A DNA stretch of 64,000 bases from Astropecten irregularis (GCA_963971285.1 OZ020250.1:13810499-13874498), one strand, 5' to 3'; shown: positions 1-13,700, counted from the first letter of the stretch. Translations and numbers: made by a program. The notes: generated by a model from the letters alone, not told the origin.

Positions 1-1680
1 AACGGAAAATCGTTCGCTACTTTGTGTAGGAATTTTCCGTTTAGCGATGGATTTGGGCTTTACCAATGATCGCTGAAGGTGGTTTGGAAAAATTAAACAA
101 ATTTGAATTACCCATACAACTTTTTGTTTTGTAATTTCCTTTTCTTTGAACAGATTTTCTTTAACTTTCACCGTTCCTTTTATTTTTGTCTGCTTTTGTT
201 TGTTTACATTTTATATTTTTGCTAAAAGCTGATCGTAGTTTTAGGAGCATGCATCGATAACAAACAGCATGAACACTTACCAAGATTTACATTTTCCCAA
301 GTTTAACCCATTTGTCTACATAATTATTTTGCTGTCCGATAAAGATCCTGCTGGGATCGAAACGAGTCAGGCCCTCCTAACTCCAAGCATTTTATAAATT
401 TCAGGTCATTATTTTGGCTGATGAGCGGTTTGCAGCAGTTTATTACTTATTTTTCATTGTCCGTTCATTTGCTCTATTTTCATTCACTTGAACCAGATCA
501 CGGAAAGATAATTGTCGATAAATTAAAAAAGATTTTGGGTCTTTAAACAATGGGCAATTTTACTGCACAAGTTCCCAATTAAATTAGTAATGTGTTAACT
601 ATTAAATGGCTAGCACAAAAATTGCTTCAGTCCATGTGTATTTCAATTAACCTGAACAAGACACGGGCACATGTTCAACAATTCAATCACAAAGTTATAA
701 CATTGTCATGTAATATTAAGGCTGAATTTTCTTTCCGTTTCTTTTCCCAAATTTTAGTTCCTTGTGTGATACAGCATACAGAAAGTGCCTTATCCTTTAT
801 ACCTCATGAAATTCTGAAGTATGCATGAAATAATTATTTGCATGAGCTTCAATGACAGTGTACAATTCATGTTAAAGGGTCTATGCAATAGGAATATTAT
901 GGCTTGAACATGTGCCAAAAATAAATTGTTACATGGGCCTTTGATTTTACCCACTTCCTTTCACTGTTTTTTTTGACAGGTTTTTGGTTTGTATGCTAAT
1001 TGGAATTTCCATATTCATGAGCAAAACTGTGATGTCATCTGGGTAACTGAGAGCAGTCATCCAATTGCTTTGTGCACAAAAAGTTAGGGTTGTTTTATAG
1101 GTTTTGTAACAAACCTTTTCCCCCTCAATGGGTTTTACTGTGTTGAATATGTTCCTTTCATTCACCTGGTGGTGTAATTTTTTTGACCAACCATTTCTGT
1201 GGGTCATGTTTGCCTCTTCATTTGTTTATGTTTTTTCATTATATTTTGTCTGTTGGTTCCCTACATGAGTATGAGTATGTTCAAAAGAAAGCCAAATGCT
1301 GGTTTGAAACCAAAATAAGACTTGCCATTCATTTTCTGTCATTATATTCTCTGTATGAAGGCAATAAAATAACCTGAAAAAAGCACTGCATGAACCCTTT
1401 AAGTTACAAAAATCATTTGAAAAGTGGTAAAGTAGGGCAAGAAACAGTAATAACCTTGACAATGTCATTCCATACCTTCTGGGATTGATACTACACTTTC
1501 TAGAGTTAGTTTTACTATAGTGGTTCATTCCTCCATGATTTTACAAAGCTCTAAGATCAATTTTGAGTGTAACATCATTCCTAATTGCTAAGCAAAGTGT
1601 AATGTCACAATAAAATTCACTATAGTGATGATACTATTAATTAAGATTAAGATGTTTCTGTGTTTTGTGAATTTCAGCTG
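1..1680. other. no gene recognised
   Basis: AT-rich sequence. Positions 1-80 resemble core 6 of the CCAATTTCA MITEs in reverse, and 340-470 is a dispersed repeat. Open frames are short and without family resemblance. Confidence 0.6.
340..470 (+). repeat. copy of the GATCCTGC / CAGGCCCTCCTAACTCC repeat
   Basis: AAAGATCCTGCTGGGATCGA then AACGAGTCAGGCCCTCC and the following TTTGGCTGATGAGC match the segment at 50.27-50.38 kb in order. Confidence 0.6.
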
Positions 1681-1714
1681 TGATCCAGCAAATGGGTGAG
1701 AGGAATCTTATCAG

Positions 1715-1845
1715 ACCTCAATGGAGGCCGCCATAAAAGGGGGCCATCCCGCAAACACATACCAACCTGTGTATCACAGAGTCAAAATAGGTCTGTGGGA
1801 CGGCCACAGCTTATGGCCGCCTTATACAGGCCTCACTGGGTTCAT
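1715..1845. repeat. foldback repeat
   Basis: AGGCCGCCATAAAAGGGGGC and its partner GGCCACAGCTTATGGCCGCC form an imperfect inverted repeat ending AGGCCTCA on the right. Confidence 0.5.
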
Positions 1846-1969
1846 GTAAGTGGCAAAATTGTATGCTGATCCAACAGAAATAGAAAACATTTAGTTTTGG
1901 TGGCAAAACCAATCATGTTTGCTATAAAACAAAATTATAGTAAAACATGGTGTTATCAATACCAGGGGC

Positions 1970-2107
1970 TGATTTCACTAATGCTGTGCGATCATAGCTA
2001 AAGCCCAAATCCATCGCTTAACGTAGAATCGATCGTAAAGTAGCCATCTCATATATCAAGTGTGATGGCGATGATTGCAAAATATGACTTTAGTGAAATC
2101 GGCTTCA
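1970..2107. mobile_element. CCAATTTCA-ended MITE, core 6
   Basis: GGGGCTGATTTCACTAATGC to TTTAGTGAAATCGGCTTC; core AAAGCCCAAATCCATCGC also occurs at 46.44 kb and reversed at the window start (1-80). Confidence 0.65.
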
Positions 2108-2189
2108 GATGTATTTCACAGTATTTGGTGCTTTCTCAATCATAAAATTCTGTGGCAACGTTTGCAGCACAAGATTCCCCTATCTTATC

Positions 2190-2450
2190 TATCCTCTTAG
2201 GGCCCATTGGCCCATAAGGCTGCTAGTCTCCTCCTCCAGCTGCCCTTTCTCCAGCTATTGGCTTGGCTTCGTTCCATGACCTCCACCCTAGATTCTTCCT
2301 TTCTTTTCCACTGTCAGCCTCCATGTTGTCTTAGGGCGACCAACTTTCCTTCTGCATTCTGGCGCTAAGGAAAGTGCTGTCATGCAGTGGCTATTGTCTC
2401 CAATCCTTAGCACATGGCCATTCCATTTCCACCTCCTTTTTACTACATGT
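2190..2450 (-). pseudogene. LINE reverse transcriptase C-terminal fragment
   Basis: Minus-strand translation gives RWKWNGHVLRIGDNSHCMTA, then RRKVGRPKTTWRLTVEK, a frameshift, and NLGWRSWNEAKPIAGERAA. The GHVLR...GRPKTTWR pattern is typical of the segment after the RT domain in non-LTR retrotransposons. Frameshifted and isolated, so a dead fragment. Confidence 0.75.
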
Positions 2451-2647
2451 ATATGACAAAATTACAAAGTTTTCATTGAAATCAACAAGTGTCTGAAATT
2501 GGTCTCACCCACCAATCCAATGGCCAGGAATATTTAAATCTATCTCAAATCTTTCAGTATCAACTAATAATCGACCAGATATGGACATTCCTTCCCTTTG
2601 ATCCCTCATATCAAACCATAATAAGCCGCCTTTCCACTTAAGATTTT

Positions 2648-2850
2648 AGGCCTTTTCCAACTAGAGCACTTATCCCCGAGGTGAAAAATTGCAACCCTGG
2701 CCCTGAGCAGGGTTGAACTCACCCCGGCCTGTAGAAAGGGCAATCTCAGGGTGGCTCGGGGGTGACGGAGGGGTGAACATTTCAAGTGCATATTTTCACC
2801 CCTGCGTCGCCCCGGGGACACCCCCGAGATTGTTCAAGTGGGAAAAGGCC
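2648..2850. mobile_element. AGGCCTTTTCC-ended MITE
   Basis: AGGCCTTTTCCAACTAGAGC to TTCAAGTGGGAAAAGGCCT with GC-rich internal repeats (GGGGTGA). Similar copy at 27.93 kb. Confidence 0.75.
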
Positions 2851-2859
2851 TTTTGACAC

Positions 2860-4220
2860 ATGAATGGAATGGATACGTATCGTATATGCAACGGACACGC
2901 AAAAACTGTTTGGAAAGGGCCACGTACATCTACGTAATGACTGACTTTTTGAAACGCCGGCAACACACATGCAACGTTTAAGCAAAAGATAACAAAAATA
3001 AACCCAATAAACACACAAATGGCAAGGTGGCTTCACATTTTTATCCAGTTTTGCCTCGATCTTTCAAAACACCATCTCAAGGATAAATACTGGCGACCCT
3101 ATGAGAGCAGGGAAAAGGTGAAATAAATTACATTTTGTTTGTAACAATTCAAGAAGTCAAGTACAAGTTTTTTCGTTTTATTTTCAGAAGATCCTACACT
3201 GAAATACAATATTACTTTGTACAAATATCGGAAAAAATATTAAAATTACTCCATTCTCTGAAAACTCTTTTTTAGACATTCAACCCTGGAAGATTAACTA
3301 CTAAAAAGCATTCCTTTCTCCTTGTTTTTTGTTGTTTTTGTGGCTTTTTCTTTAAACATTCACGACAAGCACACTTGTATTGTTGTTTGTTGACAAACAG
3401 TGTGAGATTCTTGTACAGTTCAATAACGCATAATAATAAATTCCATTCGGTTGGGAAAAAGACCACATCAATAAATAATACAAAATGGGAAAGAAAAATG
3501 ATACAAAGTGACCCAAAACAAAATTGTCAGAATTCACTCAAATTCAATGGTCCGAAGCTCTATTGTACAAACAATTGATTAATATTGGCAGCAATTCTTA
3601 TTAGTATTTATTACTATTGGAACAAATGACAAAACAGAACATATGAGCAATAATATTGAATTCATATCATTTCATGCTATCCTTTAAAAAAAAAAGATAC
3701 ATTCCAATTGTTTGCCTGCTTTGAAACTGTAGAATATATTCAAACTGTGCAATTCATGTATTACATTCTCGGATGCCAAACTGTTGAGATAATTCATTCA
3801 TGACCAGTCATTTTCATTCGGGCAGGAAAATCTTCCAATCTTCGATTTTTCTCGCAATTCAAACAGATTTTACAACATTCAGGCCGTCAGGATTACACTT
3901 ATAACACATTTCCGCATCGACTCTTTCATTGAACTTAAAAAAATAAAGATTTTTCTTTCACATGGTTCAAAACCTAGCATAACATTTAAGTTCTCACATT
4001 AAACCCATTTGCGCAGTAAAACTCTGGGATTTTGTATTGACACACGTAAATTATATCAAGAATCAAATCTTTCCTTATCAGGCTGAATAACAATATAACA
4101 ACTTAGCTTTCAATGCTAGAAGAATTGGCTAAAGTAAACCAATCTTTAATGCCAACCCTTTATCTTCCGATATCACCTCATTACAATGGCTTTTAATAGC
4201 TCAGAGATATGCAGGTCTTA
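2860..4220. other. no gene recognised; AT-rich, possibly UTR of a neighbour
   Basis: Unique-looking AT-rich sequence without repeats seen elsewhere in the window. It could be 3' UTR of a gene to the left or distal SIN3 3' UTR. Nothing specific supports either. Confidence 0.4.
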
Positions 4221-4227
4221 GGTACCC

Positions 4228-4380
4228 TGGGGTCGATTTCACGAAGCCCTGCGATCGATCCCAACTCGAGTAACGAAGGATAACCTATCGTAGGGGGCCT
4301 ATCTCAAGTAGGGTTTTCAATGCATTGAAAGTCCTACGATTGATAGTAAGTAACGAAGAATTCGGTGAAATCAACTCCAG
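4228..4380. mobile_element. CCAATTTCA-ended MITE, core 4
   Basis: GGGGTCGATTTCACGAAGCC to TTCGGTGAAATCAACTCC; core CTCGAGTAACGAAGGATAAC. Confidence 0.65.
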
Positions 4381-4789
4381 TATTGCTTACTCCTGAGGCC
4401 TAATACTAAATTGATACAGCTGCTTAAGCACCGAAATCTGCTCAAGCAGAAAAAGCCTTTTGCTTACCGTAAAAAGTAGAATCAATGTTTACAGAAGCAG
4501 AACATTTTGTGCTTATATGAAATCTTGTTTCATGGATTAGCAAGGAATTTTCAGTTGAGCGTGCACATAGTTTGAGTAACAAAGGATATCTCGCTTACCA
4601 ATGCTCTCCGCACCGAGCGTAGATATTCTAGTAATAATAAGCGGAATCAAGTCCAAAAACAATTCAAATTCAAATTTCGTAACTTAGTCTGTTTTTAGCA
4701 AGGAAGTAATTTTCAAGCCAAGCAAGTTTGTATGTGCTCAAGCAACAGTATGAATATGGCTCCTAGTCTATGAGCTTGGTTAGCAATAT

Positions 4790-4985
4790 TAACCCAAAGA
4801 CCATGCCCATGTTAAACCTTAACCCTCTACACTTAATACCACACAAGACAAGAGCTGTATGCCACACATTACCAGTTTCCACAAGGGGGAACTGGATCAT
4901 AAACCACACATCACCACACAAACCACACAGTGGTGTATTGTGATATGCAATATACCACACGTAAAACCATGTGCGGTAAATTGTG
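4790..4985 (+). repeat. ACCACAC-rich dispersed repeat
   Basis: AACCCTCTACACTTAATACC then GACAAGAGCTGTATGCCACA; related on the opposite strand to 19.23-19.35 kb. Confidence 0.6.
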
Positions 4986-5222
4986 GTATGGAGGTAGGTA
5001 AGGGTTGTTGGCATTAACATTTGTGCCAAATACAAAAGATCAAAATGAAGTTATGAATGAAATTATTAGTTGATGACACATGCCGTGGTATGTGTAGAGT
5101 CTTCCTTTCTTTCTTACATTGTTACATAAATGTATCTGTTTTGGATTTCTGTGACTTGTCAACCAATTCTGTAGGGCCGGGTCTCAAATATTTACTGTGA
5201 AGAATGAATAACAGAAGATTTA

Positions 5223-5635
5223 GGGAGAGAAACTTTTAATACTGGTCTGGCCAAGCCAATGTAAAGCCAGGCCAGGCCCAGGGCTGAGACCCTTCTCTTG
5301 TCAGCCCTGAACTTCAGTACTTAAAATCAATGAAGCTTGGCTTCTGGATACTGTCCATGATCAATCAGGTTTATAGAGCTCTATGGTCCAGAACACAGCA
5401 GGGACTGATTTAATAAAACTTACAAGGCGTCACAGAGTTAAGACGCATCCAAACTCTATGGACGCATCGCATCTCGACGCGTTGCGGAGCTTTATGAAAT
5501 TGGCCCCAGGGCCTTGAAGTTGATAGTTGATGGCCAGGGGTTAAAGAAACCAAGATTCCAGGCAAAACCCAGGCCTGGCCTAGCTTTCAGTGGCTGGGCC
5601 CAAACAGTAATAAGGGTTCTCTCCCTGTAAAATGC
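5223..5635. mobile_element. GGGAGAG-ended MITE with a nested CCAATTTCA-type element
   Basis: Outer ends GGGAGAGAAACTTTTAATAC and TAATAAGGGTTCTCTCCC with subterminal GGCCTGGCC-like repeats. The inner element spans about 5,401-5,512 (GGGACTGATTTAATAAAAC to TATGAAATTGGCCCC). Confidence 0.7.
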
Positions 5636-5639
5636 ACGT

Positions 5640-6925
5640 TCAACCAGGTATTTTTGCACCAAGTAATCCTGACTATAAACTTCCAATAGGTCATAATTCT
5701 GGTGTGGTTGGTCTCGGTGTACTGCATACCAAATAGCCATCGAGGATCAACATAGAACATACACACAATACTGGCTCCTGTATTCTGAACAATCTCGACA
5801 GTCGGAAAGCCTACTTAAAGCCGGCTGGAATTTAAACATCACCGAAAAGAGAAGAGAAAAAAAGCTACAACAGAGACATATGAAAAGCCCTGTATCCAAA
5901 CAAATTCCACTTTATCGACCCCCCCTCCCCTCCCAGAATGGAACAAGTTAAATGGATGACAGCAACCCTAAATCTAGGAGTAAAATTAGCTAATCTATGA
6001 TCCCACAGTCTATTAAAAGATGAAATCTTTTATAAAGATAGATTCACACAAACCATAAACTTTATACATTAAACTTCTTAAACAATCTGGTTTGGGTGCA
6101 AGCAGACGACCAAACATATTTTCAATATTTTCCCCGAAATTGACTACAATAAAAAAAAAATGTAATCTTTTTCCAGAACTGTACAATGAGGTTTTCCTGG
6201 ATGAAATTCCAAATTCCACGGAATTGTTAGCGTTTTACAGTCAGATAGGCTTCAGTAGTTTCTCATATCAAAACTGAACAGTTAAAATATTTCTTTTTCC
6301 TATTTCTTTCAATCTTCAGACAAAAAATTATTCCTTTTTTAATAAGCTGCTGAAGTTTCCTTGTCTTTTTGTGACAAATCCGAGCAAACTACAATTCAAA
6401 TATATCAAGCCATAAACTGTGCCATATGTACTGGACAGAAAACTAGAATTGAAAAAAAAACAAACAATTATTTACGTTAATCTACAAAAACGGAATACAT
6501 TCTTTTACTGTAAACTTCACATTACTTTATATTCATCATCATTTATTTATTTAATACCAATTCTACTCACATCAAAAGATCTGTACAGTAGTTTTTGTTT
6601 TTCGTTCCTTTTGGGGTTTTTTTCTGTCAATTTTATTTACAAGGAATAAATGACTTTTTTTCCCGTTTTGGTTTTTGTTACAAAATATTCACAGACTAAG
6701 AAATGAATTTTGGTATTCCTGTTCGTGTGTGATTTTATTCATTTTGTTTTGTAACAATTTTTTCACACTTAAAAGTCAAAAAAAGTCAGAATTATATATA
6801 CAAGTCATTTTCCACCCGACAAATTCGCATAGAGAATGCATAAATATTTCTTTGTCTTTCAACCGAAACGCCTTCCATCCAATTTGGCAAGGGTATAAGA
6901 GAACGTGAACAGTCGGAGATCACAC
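5640..6925. other. no gene recognised; candidate distal SIN3 3' UTR
   Basis: AT-rich (6,000-6,900) with several minus-strand AATAAA hexamers. This is the expected direction of SIN3 3' UTR, but a MITE at 6.93-7.17 kb would then be in the transcript. Confidence 0.35.
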
Positions 6926-6928
6926 CAT

Positions 6929-7174
6929 GGGCCAATTTCACGGCGCTGCTTAGTACAGAAATTTGCTAAGCATGACATTTCTGTCTTAATAAAATCAAGG
7001 TTAAAAACAACCGAATTTCCATGTGTTGTGTATCGCTTGTGATTGTTTTTTGGCTGTTGTTCGCTGACCATGAATATCAAATGGAATTGTTAATGATGGT
7101 TTGTTTTTATATCGGGCAAGACATTTTTGTGCTAAGCAAATGTTTGTGCTAAGCAGCTCCATGAAATTGGCTCC
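6929..7174. mobile_element. CCAATTTCA-ended MITE, core 1
   Basis: GGCCAATTTCACGGCGCTGC at one end and CAGCTCCATGAAATTGGC at the other, with internal TTAGCACAAA-type repeats. Confidence 0.75.
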
Positions 7175-7360
7175 ATCACTTTGGCATCCATTCTGGTTGA
7201 ACCATTTTCAATGCTATCAACCAATGCACACAAAACATGCATTCCATAACACACGTACTGGTCTCAATCTCAAAAACTATATGATTTTTGTTAAGTCATC
7301 GTATAAAGATTCACCCGTTCACTTTATCTCTCTGTTTTGTTTTGTTTTCACAGAAAATTA

Positions 7361-7366
7361 TTTATT
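7361..7366 (-). terminator. first AATAAA polyadenylation hexamer after SIN3 stop
   Basis: Minus-strand AATAAA lies about 105 nt after the SIN3 stop. No clear GU-rich element follows, and more AATAAA hexamers occur further down (for example near 6,632), so the true 3' end may be elsewhere. Confidence 0.3.
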
Positions 7367-7470
7367 CCGACAGAATGCCTTCTTTTCAAAAAAAAATTGA
7401 AAATTTCAGGAAGTGAGGGAAGGGTAGGGGTTGGGTGGTGGGGGTGCGAGGAGTGCTCTTAAGGTCCCTC

Positions 7471-7716
7471 TCAGGTTGTGCTGGTGGGTACCTTAGGCTC
7501 TTCCGTCTCGTAATACTCCACGGTGAATTTCCGCCTGATCCCATTGGCCGATTTGACATCCCTGCTGGTGGTCTCGCAGGGAACCAGGTCATCCACTTTG
7601 CCCATGAACCAGTTCTCTACGTCCGCTTCCTGTCGCCGGCTGATGTGGTCGCTCTTCCAATCGTCCAGGAACTTGTTGAAGCGGGCTGCTAGGCGCTCCG
7701 TCACTCTCCAGTGTGA
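7471..7716 (-). CDS. SIN3A: SIN3 coding exon 23, C-terminus and stop
   Basis: Residues 1351-1431 and the stop codon. [20 protein letters not shown] then [18 protein letters not shown] resembles human RLHQRFQAWVDKWTKEHV and GLEGLVPCTTTCDTE. The C-terminal tail ends [16 protein letters not shown], longer than human and unlike it. Confidence 0.94.
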   Translation of the reverse strand, partial: SHWRVTERLAARFNKFLDDWKSDHISRRQEADVENWFMGKVDDLVPCETTSRDVKSANGIRRKFTVEYYETEEPKVPTSTT

Positions 7717-10700
7717 CTGCAAGTAGGAACGTATTACAAGAAATTCATTCAAAATGAACAACAATGGAAACAGACTGCATCAATTTAAAGGTAGCATCAT
7801 ACTGTGGTTTTTGTAAAAAAAATGCAGATTCAGGAGCAAAAATATCAAGAAAGATACAGCAACAGTCATCTGGGAATTTGTTTTCCTTTGTGCTTTTTGC
7901 GCCCCCCATAAAAAGTGGCGCCTGGGGCATGTGCCCCCTTGCCCCCCAAAAAAAACAAAACCGCCACTGAGCTGATGTTTCCCATGTGTTTCAAAACGTC
8001 TCAAATCAAATCCCGAACATGTTCATGCTCCTAGGAGTTCCATCACAGAATGGCTTTGGGGAACTGTTCCCAACAAAAGTGAGACCAACTCACCTCCTTA
8101 GCCTTCTTGAGCGCCGTTCTCCTGTACATGTAGTCCTCCGAGTTGACCACGTAGACCATCTTGTAGGAGTTCAGATTGAACTTGCACTCCATGTTGTTGA
8201 CCATGTCCACGCCTTCCAGAGGGTCTACCTCCTTCTTGTCACCACCAGCAGTCTTCTCCGTCTTCTCCTTGGCCGTCAGAGTCGGTGTCTCTGTGGACTG
8301 TCCCTCCTTCTGGCTGTCCTCATTGCCAGTCTCCTTGGTGTCTGGGGTCTCTGCCTCCTTGTCGTTTGTCTTGGCGGTAGCGTCGGAGGTGGCAGTGGTG
8401 TTGGTGGTGTCGTTTTTCTTGTCGGCTTCTTCGCCGGCTTTCTTGTCTGGTTTTGTCTTGGCGGCGTCCTCGGACTTCTGGCTGCTGTCGGCGCTGGAGC
8501 TCTGGTCCTCTTCGTACACCGTCCTCTGCTGACGTGTCCTTCGAATATTTCTGCAAGGAGCAAAGAAATTACAACAATAAATAAATGAATACCGAGAATT
8601 TTCCAGTGTATGTTTCAAGACGGTCAGGGCACGGCACAACATAATAAGACGATTTAAGAATGTTTTTCACTTGTCAATGATCAGGCAGTTTCTAATCTTT
8701 GCTAGGCACCCACCTGGTAAGAAAGACAGGCTTCTTAGCCAGCTGGTCTCTGAGCTCGGCCGACGTATCCTCCCCGTTCACAAACTTGTCCACATAGTCC
8801 GACCACTTCTCCACTTCCACGGGGTCATCGCTGTGGTCTTCCTCCGTGTCCAATAACTCCACAGAAAGCTTCTTGTCACTTTTGTTCTATACAAAGATAA
8901 AGGCAATTAAATGAATATTTTGCAGGTTCAAATCCCACTCCAGTTTAATTTTTTTTGTTGACCTTTCAATGATTTTTAAAAAACATGAACATGTGTTTTG
9001 AAGAGCGTGTCTTGTGACTTACATAGGTGACTTTGAAGCAGTTCTCTTCGGCCAGTAGCTGCTCTGCACGTCGCTGGTAGGCTGATTCGGCACTGACCCG
9101 TGCTGAGGCAGAGGAGTGGGTCCCCCCTGCCCCACCAGACTTCATCTCTGAGATGTACTGCTCCATCACACTGATGCAGGTATCCTCCGATACGATGTGT
9201 TGGAGCTGGCATTGCAAACAGAGTAGAGAATAAATAAACATCAGATCCAAGCAGTTCATATGAATAAACACTATACACTACTTCCTAATGTCGAAGGCAC
9301 AGAATAGTCAGGTGATCAAAGTCGCGCGATACATATCGTGTTGCTGGTAGCGACATTTCAGCTGCTGGTACTGCTAGCCTTCATAAGGCAACTGAAGAAC
9401 TGGATGCTGGGCCATTTGTTCTGTTTTGTTTTGACCGGTCATTAATCACAGATTATTTAATTGGAATTATCTGGACTGGCCATATGTCCAGGGAGCTTGG
9501 TGTAAACAATGCAGGTAGACAATGGTTGAACTCCAATAGATGCTTCCAGTCCAGAAGGGGTTAAGTGACTGTGCATCAGTGTAACAAATGAGAGACTTTT
9601 GAGAGCCAGCCTTCAAGTGAACAGCGCACGTGCACACACAACAGCGCAGGCACAAAACCAAAACAACACGCGCATGCTCACAATTGCGTGCGCGTGCACT
9701 GTTGACTTGAAGACCGGTTCTCAAAAGTCTCCCATTATTGACATGGGTTCTTGTTGATAACCTGAGATACAATGATTGGACAAAGAATGCTCGTCGGAGA
9801 AAGTCGGTGAAGGGGCAGCCTAGTATGCATTTTATACTAGACATTAATTCTCAAATCAATCTGCCAAAAGATTGACTCCCCTTCAGGGCCCAATATCATG
9901 GCTCTGCTTACCGTAAGCGTAGAATCAGCGCTTACGGACGCAGAAACTGTGCTTATGAGATCACATTTTGAAGGATTAAGGAAGACATTTTCAGTTGTAC
10001 ATGAGCATAGTTTGCATAACTATTGATTTCTTGCTAACTCGTAAACAATCAGCGATAACCTTGTAAGCAGAGAACGAGGATCATAAGCACAGAATTCTGC
10101 AGTAAGCTAAGCCACGATATTGGGCCCAGGGGCCAATGAATTTCATAGAGCTGCTTAAGCACCAAAATTTGCTTAAGCACCAAAAACCTTGGTAAATAAA
10201 ATCAGTATACCAGCCAAAACTCCTTGTGAATGTTATGCACAGCAAACAATGGCCAAATACAAGTCAGAATACAAAGCAGTAAACATCACACTAAAATTTG
10301 GTTGGTAATCCTTTTTGATCAAGGAAGACTTTTCATGCTTAAGCAAATTTTGTGCTTAAGCAGCTCTCTAAAATTGGCCCAAGCATATCATAGTGAGCTT
10401 CATTTGTACAGACTAAAAACTCATAATAGAGTTATATTAAAATTACTAGAGCGCTAGCTCCATGTAAAAAATGATGCCTGCTGGGCGCATCCATGTTTGT
10501 GCACAAACCTATGGAACACACAACATTTTGTATGTTCATTTGAATATCTGCGTTGTGTTCTATACAGGGGCGTTATCGAAGCCAAATACGCCCGAAATCC
10601 AATGCACCTTCGGTAAATGAGCGTTTCATTTAGGGTCGTGCACGCACACGCGCTGCACGTCAGTCACGCAATGATTGCAAGCGTCATAAATCATGATGAA

Positions 10701-13700
10701 TCAATCAATCAAGCTACCGGTACCGTTTGCGTATACTTGCGCGTTGCATAGAGTACACTCTTCGAAAGGCATTCCAGTCAAAGTTTTCTTTTGCCAGGAC
10801 GGCTTCAAAGCGTCTACGCATGGAGAACGCGGAGCTAGCGCTCTAGTAATTTTAATATAGCTCTATGGCACTCATATATGTATGCACACTTACCTGTCGA
10901 ACTATATTCTGTACAACCTTGTCCATGGTGAATGCTATGTATGCATGAATACCAAACATCTCACGAAGCTGATCCTCAAAGGCATTGCTCTCCATGTTGC
11001 CGTCGAGGAGGTTACGAACCATGTCAAGGAATGCTGGGAAATACTCCTCCGGTTCAATTTCCACTGTTCCAAGATTAAAAAGAAAAAGGGTTAAAGGTTA
11101 ACTGTAATCCAAATTAGTATAGGGGTGAAAGAGCTTGAAAATTATTGCTTAGTGCATAATTAATTACTATATAAATTTATATTTTTATGTAAGTGTTTAA
11201 TTTTGACAAAAAAGTTACAAAATCAATACATGTATGCCGATCCACACAACAATAGAGTGTAACGTCACATACAGAACTAGTATGGGCTCGTACCACAGTA
11301 TACTGCGTGGCGTTCTGCATGTGACGTAAGCAAGGGTTTTTGTCGCGAAAAGCGGGGTGCTAAATTATGGGTCACAAATACCGTCTTTTTAAATATTTGT
11401 TAGCACAAACAATGATAGCCAATGATATTTAACTTAATAATGATGTGTTTTGATTACGGTAAACCTTTAAGTCATGTTTTCTAATTGTTTTTTTTTTTTG
11501 GGGGGGGGGGGGGGGGTTGTAGCGATGCGCATGGAGGAATTTTATTCCTAAAACACGGACATTTCACACCCCTGATAATACTTACGTGGCTGCTTGAGGC
11601 CTAGGGCTACGGCTGTGGATTCCTTGGCCGCCTTGCGGTTGGGCCCGCCCTCTGACCTGGCAATGATCTCCGCCCTCTCGTACATCTTCTGCAATCTCTC
11701 GCACAGGATGTAGTGAAGCCTCAGGAACAGGTACCAGTTGTTATTGACGAAGTACAAGTGGTACACGTCGTCCTGCCAAGAACCAAAACAAGATCAAGAG
11801 AAAATCCTAGTGAGAAATAAGAACAAAGACTATGGGCCTTTACGAAACTAGGGGTCAATTTCACGAAGCCTTACGATCGATCGTAACTCGAGCTACAAAG
11901 GATAACCCATGATATCCTACGTAGGGCTACAATGCATCATAAGACCTACAATTGATAGTGTGTTAAGATGAGTTTGGTGAAATTGACCCAAGGCTTGGCT
12001 TGGTACTTATTTTGCTACCGCCATGTGAGGCTCACAAAACGAAATGAAGTGATTGGGCCACATGACAAAGCCGAAGAAAGGTTCAAGGTATCTCGGGCCT
12101 TTTGTTTAATTTAGAACACAAAGTGGCAGTTGCGAAATGAATCCCAAGCCTAGCCTCAATTCATAAATTGTAACATTTTTCATCTAAGTCATAATAATGG
12201 CCAACTTTCCTTCCTCCATCTTGCGTGTCTTCACCGTAACCAAGGTTCATACCAAACAGTTTTTCAATCCCTCTAGATGCCTGAGACATCTAGAGTGACA
12301 AAAACCCACATAACAGGCCTTATTCATGGTGCATCCATCTTGTTACCTTCCTTGTATGCTTTTGGGAAAGATAACACCAATTCTAAATAGAAAACGGGTA
12401 CCAGACTTTTTTTAATCCAAGCCTCGGTTTGATTGCACTGCTTCGAATGTAGGATGAATGCACCGTGAATAAGGCCCTATGGCAGGAAGGAAACCACAAA
12501 CGCTCCACTCTCTAAGAATGCAAGAGAAAGCTCCTAGCTTTGCTACTCACCGAGTCCCAGGAAGTACTGACGCACGGTCCGTTGGTCATCATGAGGGAGG
12601 ACTTCTTGCTCTCCTTAGTGGGGGATATGTTGTCCGTTGGCATGGTGTCCATGCCAGCCAGAGCAATGGCTGCCTCCACAGCTGCAAGAAGACAAAAGGG
12701 GGTTCATTAAAGGTACTATCATACTTTGTTTAAAGGTAGTATCATACTTTGGTAAGACACCAAAGCAGAAATGTTCACAGATTTACGTATAACTTACAGG
12801 GTATGAAGATGGTGGTGGTAGAAACATACTGTTAAAATGTTTTCGCCTGAAATTGTGCATTTATCCAGAAAGTAGTAAAACAACGACCGAAAATCTTTTT
12901 GATCTTTTAAAAGATCAAAATTAAAAGAGAAAAGACTTAAGAAATACTGTGGCCGTTTTTCACTGTTTTCTCAAAAAGTGGGATTGTATCTTCCTTAATA
13001 TTTTTGTCCATGAATCTGTTTTTCTTTGATAAAAACCATGATATAAGTATAATATTACCTTTAAGTTGATAGAACAGGTGCGGTCAGTTCATAATATGAT
13101 TTATCATGAAATAAAAACAAACCTGTGAAAGTTTCAGCTCAATTGATCATTGGAAACAGTAGAAAATAGCGACAAACTGTTGCAATTATTACTTGAAATT
13201 GTGAGGTAATTGTAATTGTGAGGTTTTGATCTCGGAGATCAAAAAATTGTTTTCGGTATTTTGTTATACTCATTTCTGGAAAAATAAAGCATTTCAGGCA
13301 GAAAAAATTGTACCAGGTCTATCTTTATACCTTGTAAGTTATAGGTAAATCTGTGAACATGTCTGTTTTGGTTTCCTACCAAAGTATAACAGTACCTTCA
13401 AGTACCTATTAAGTTGCATATCCCCTCATATCACTGCACTGCTCAGCATTTTTATTCACTTACTTGAATACTTCAATGATTAGTTATGAGCCCTTTCCCA
13501 AGGCTTCAATTTCTTCCCTTACAAAGTACCAACCCTAAGCAAGCTTTTTTGCAAGGTGGACTGTGAGGAGCATTAGCATAACCTGTTCATAGTGTGATCT
13601 GAGCATTGAAACCACAGGCTATTAGAAGGTTTTGGGCGATTCCAAAATCGCGATTCCACTTTTTCTTTTAGGAATTGATTCCGTGAATTAATCGATTTTG

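Noticed and set aside
7986..8588. A 200-codon plus-strand hydrophobic frame
   Set aside because: It is the antisense shadow of SIN3 exon 22; the Leu/Val-rich look comes from reading Lys/Glu codons backwards.
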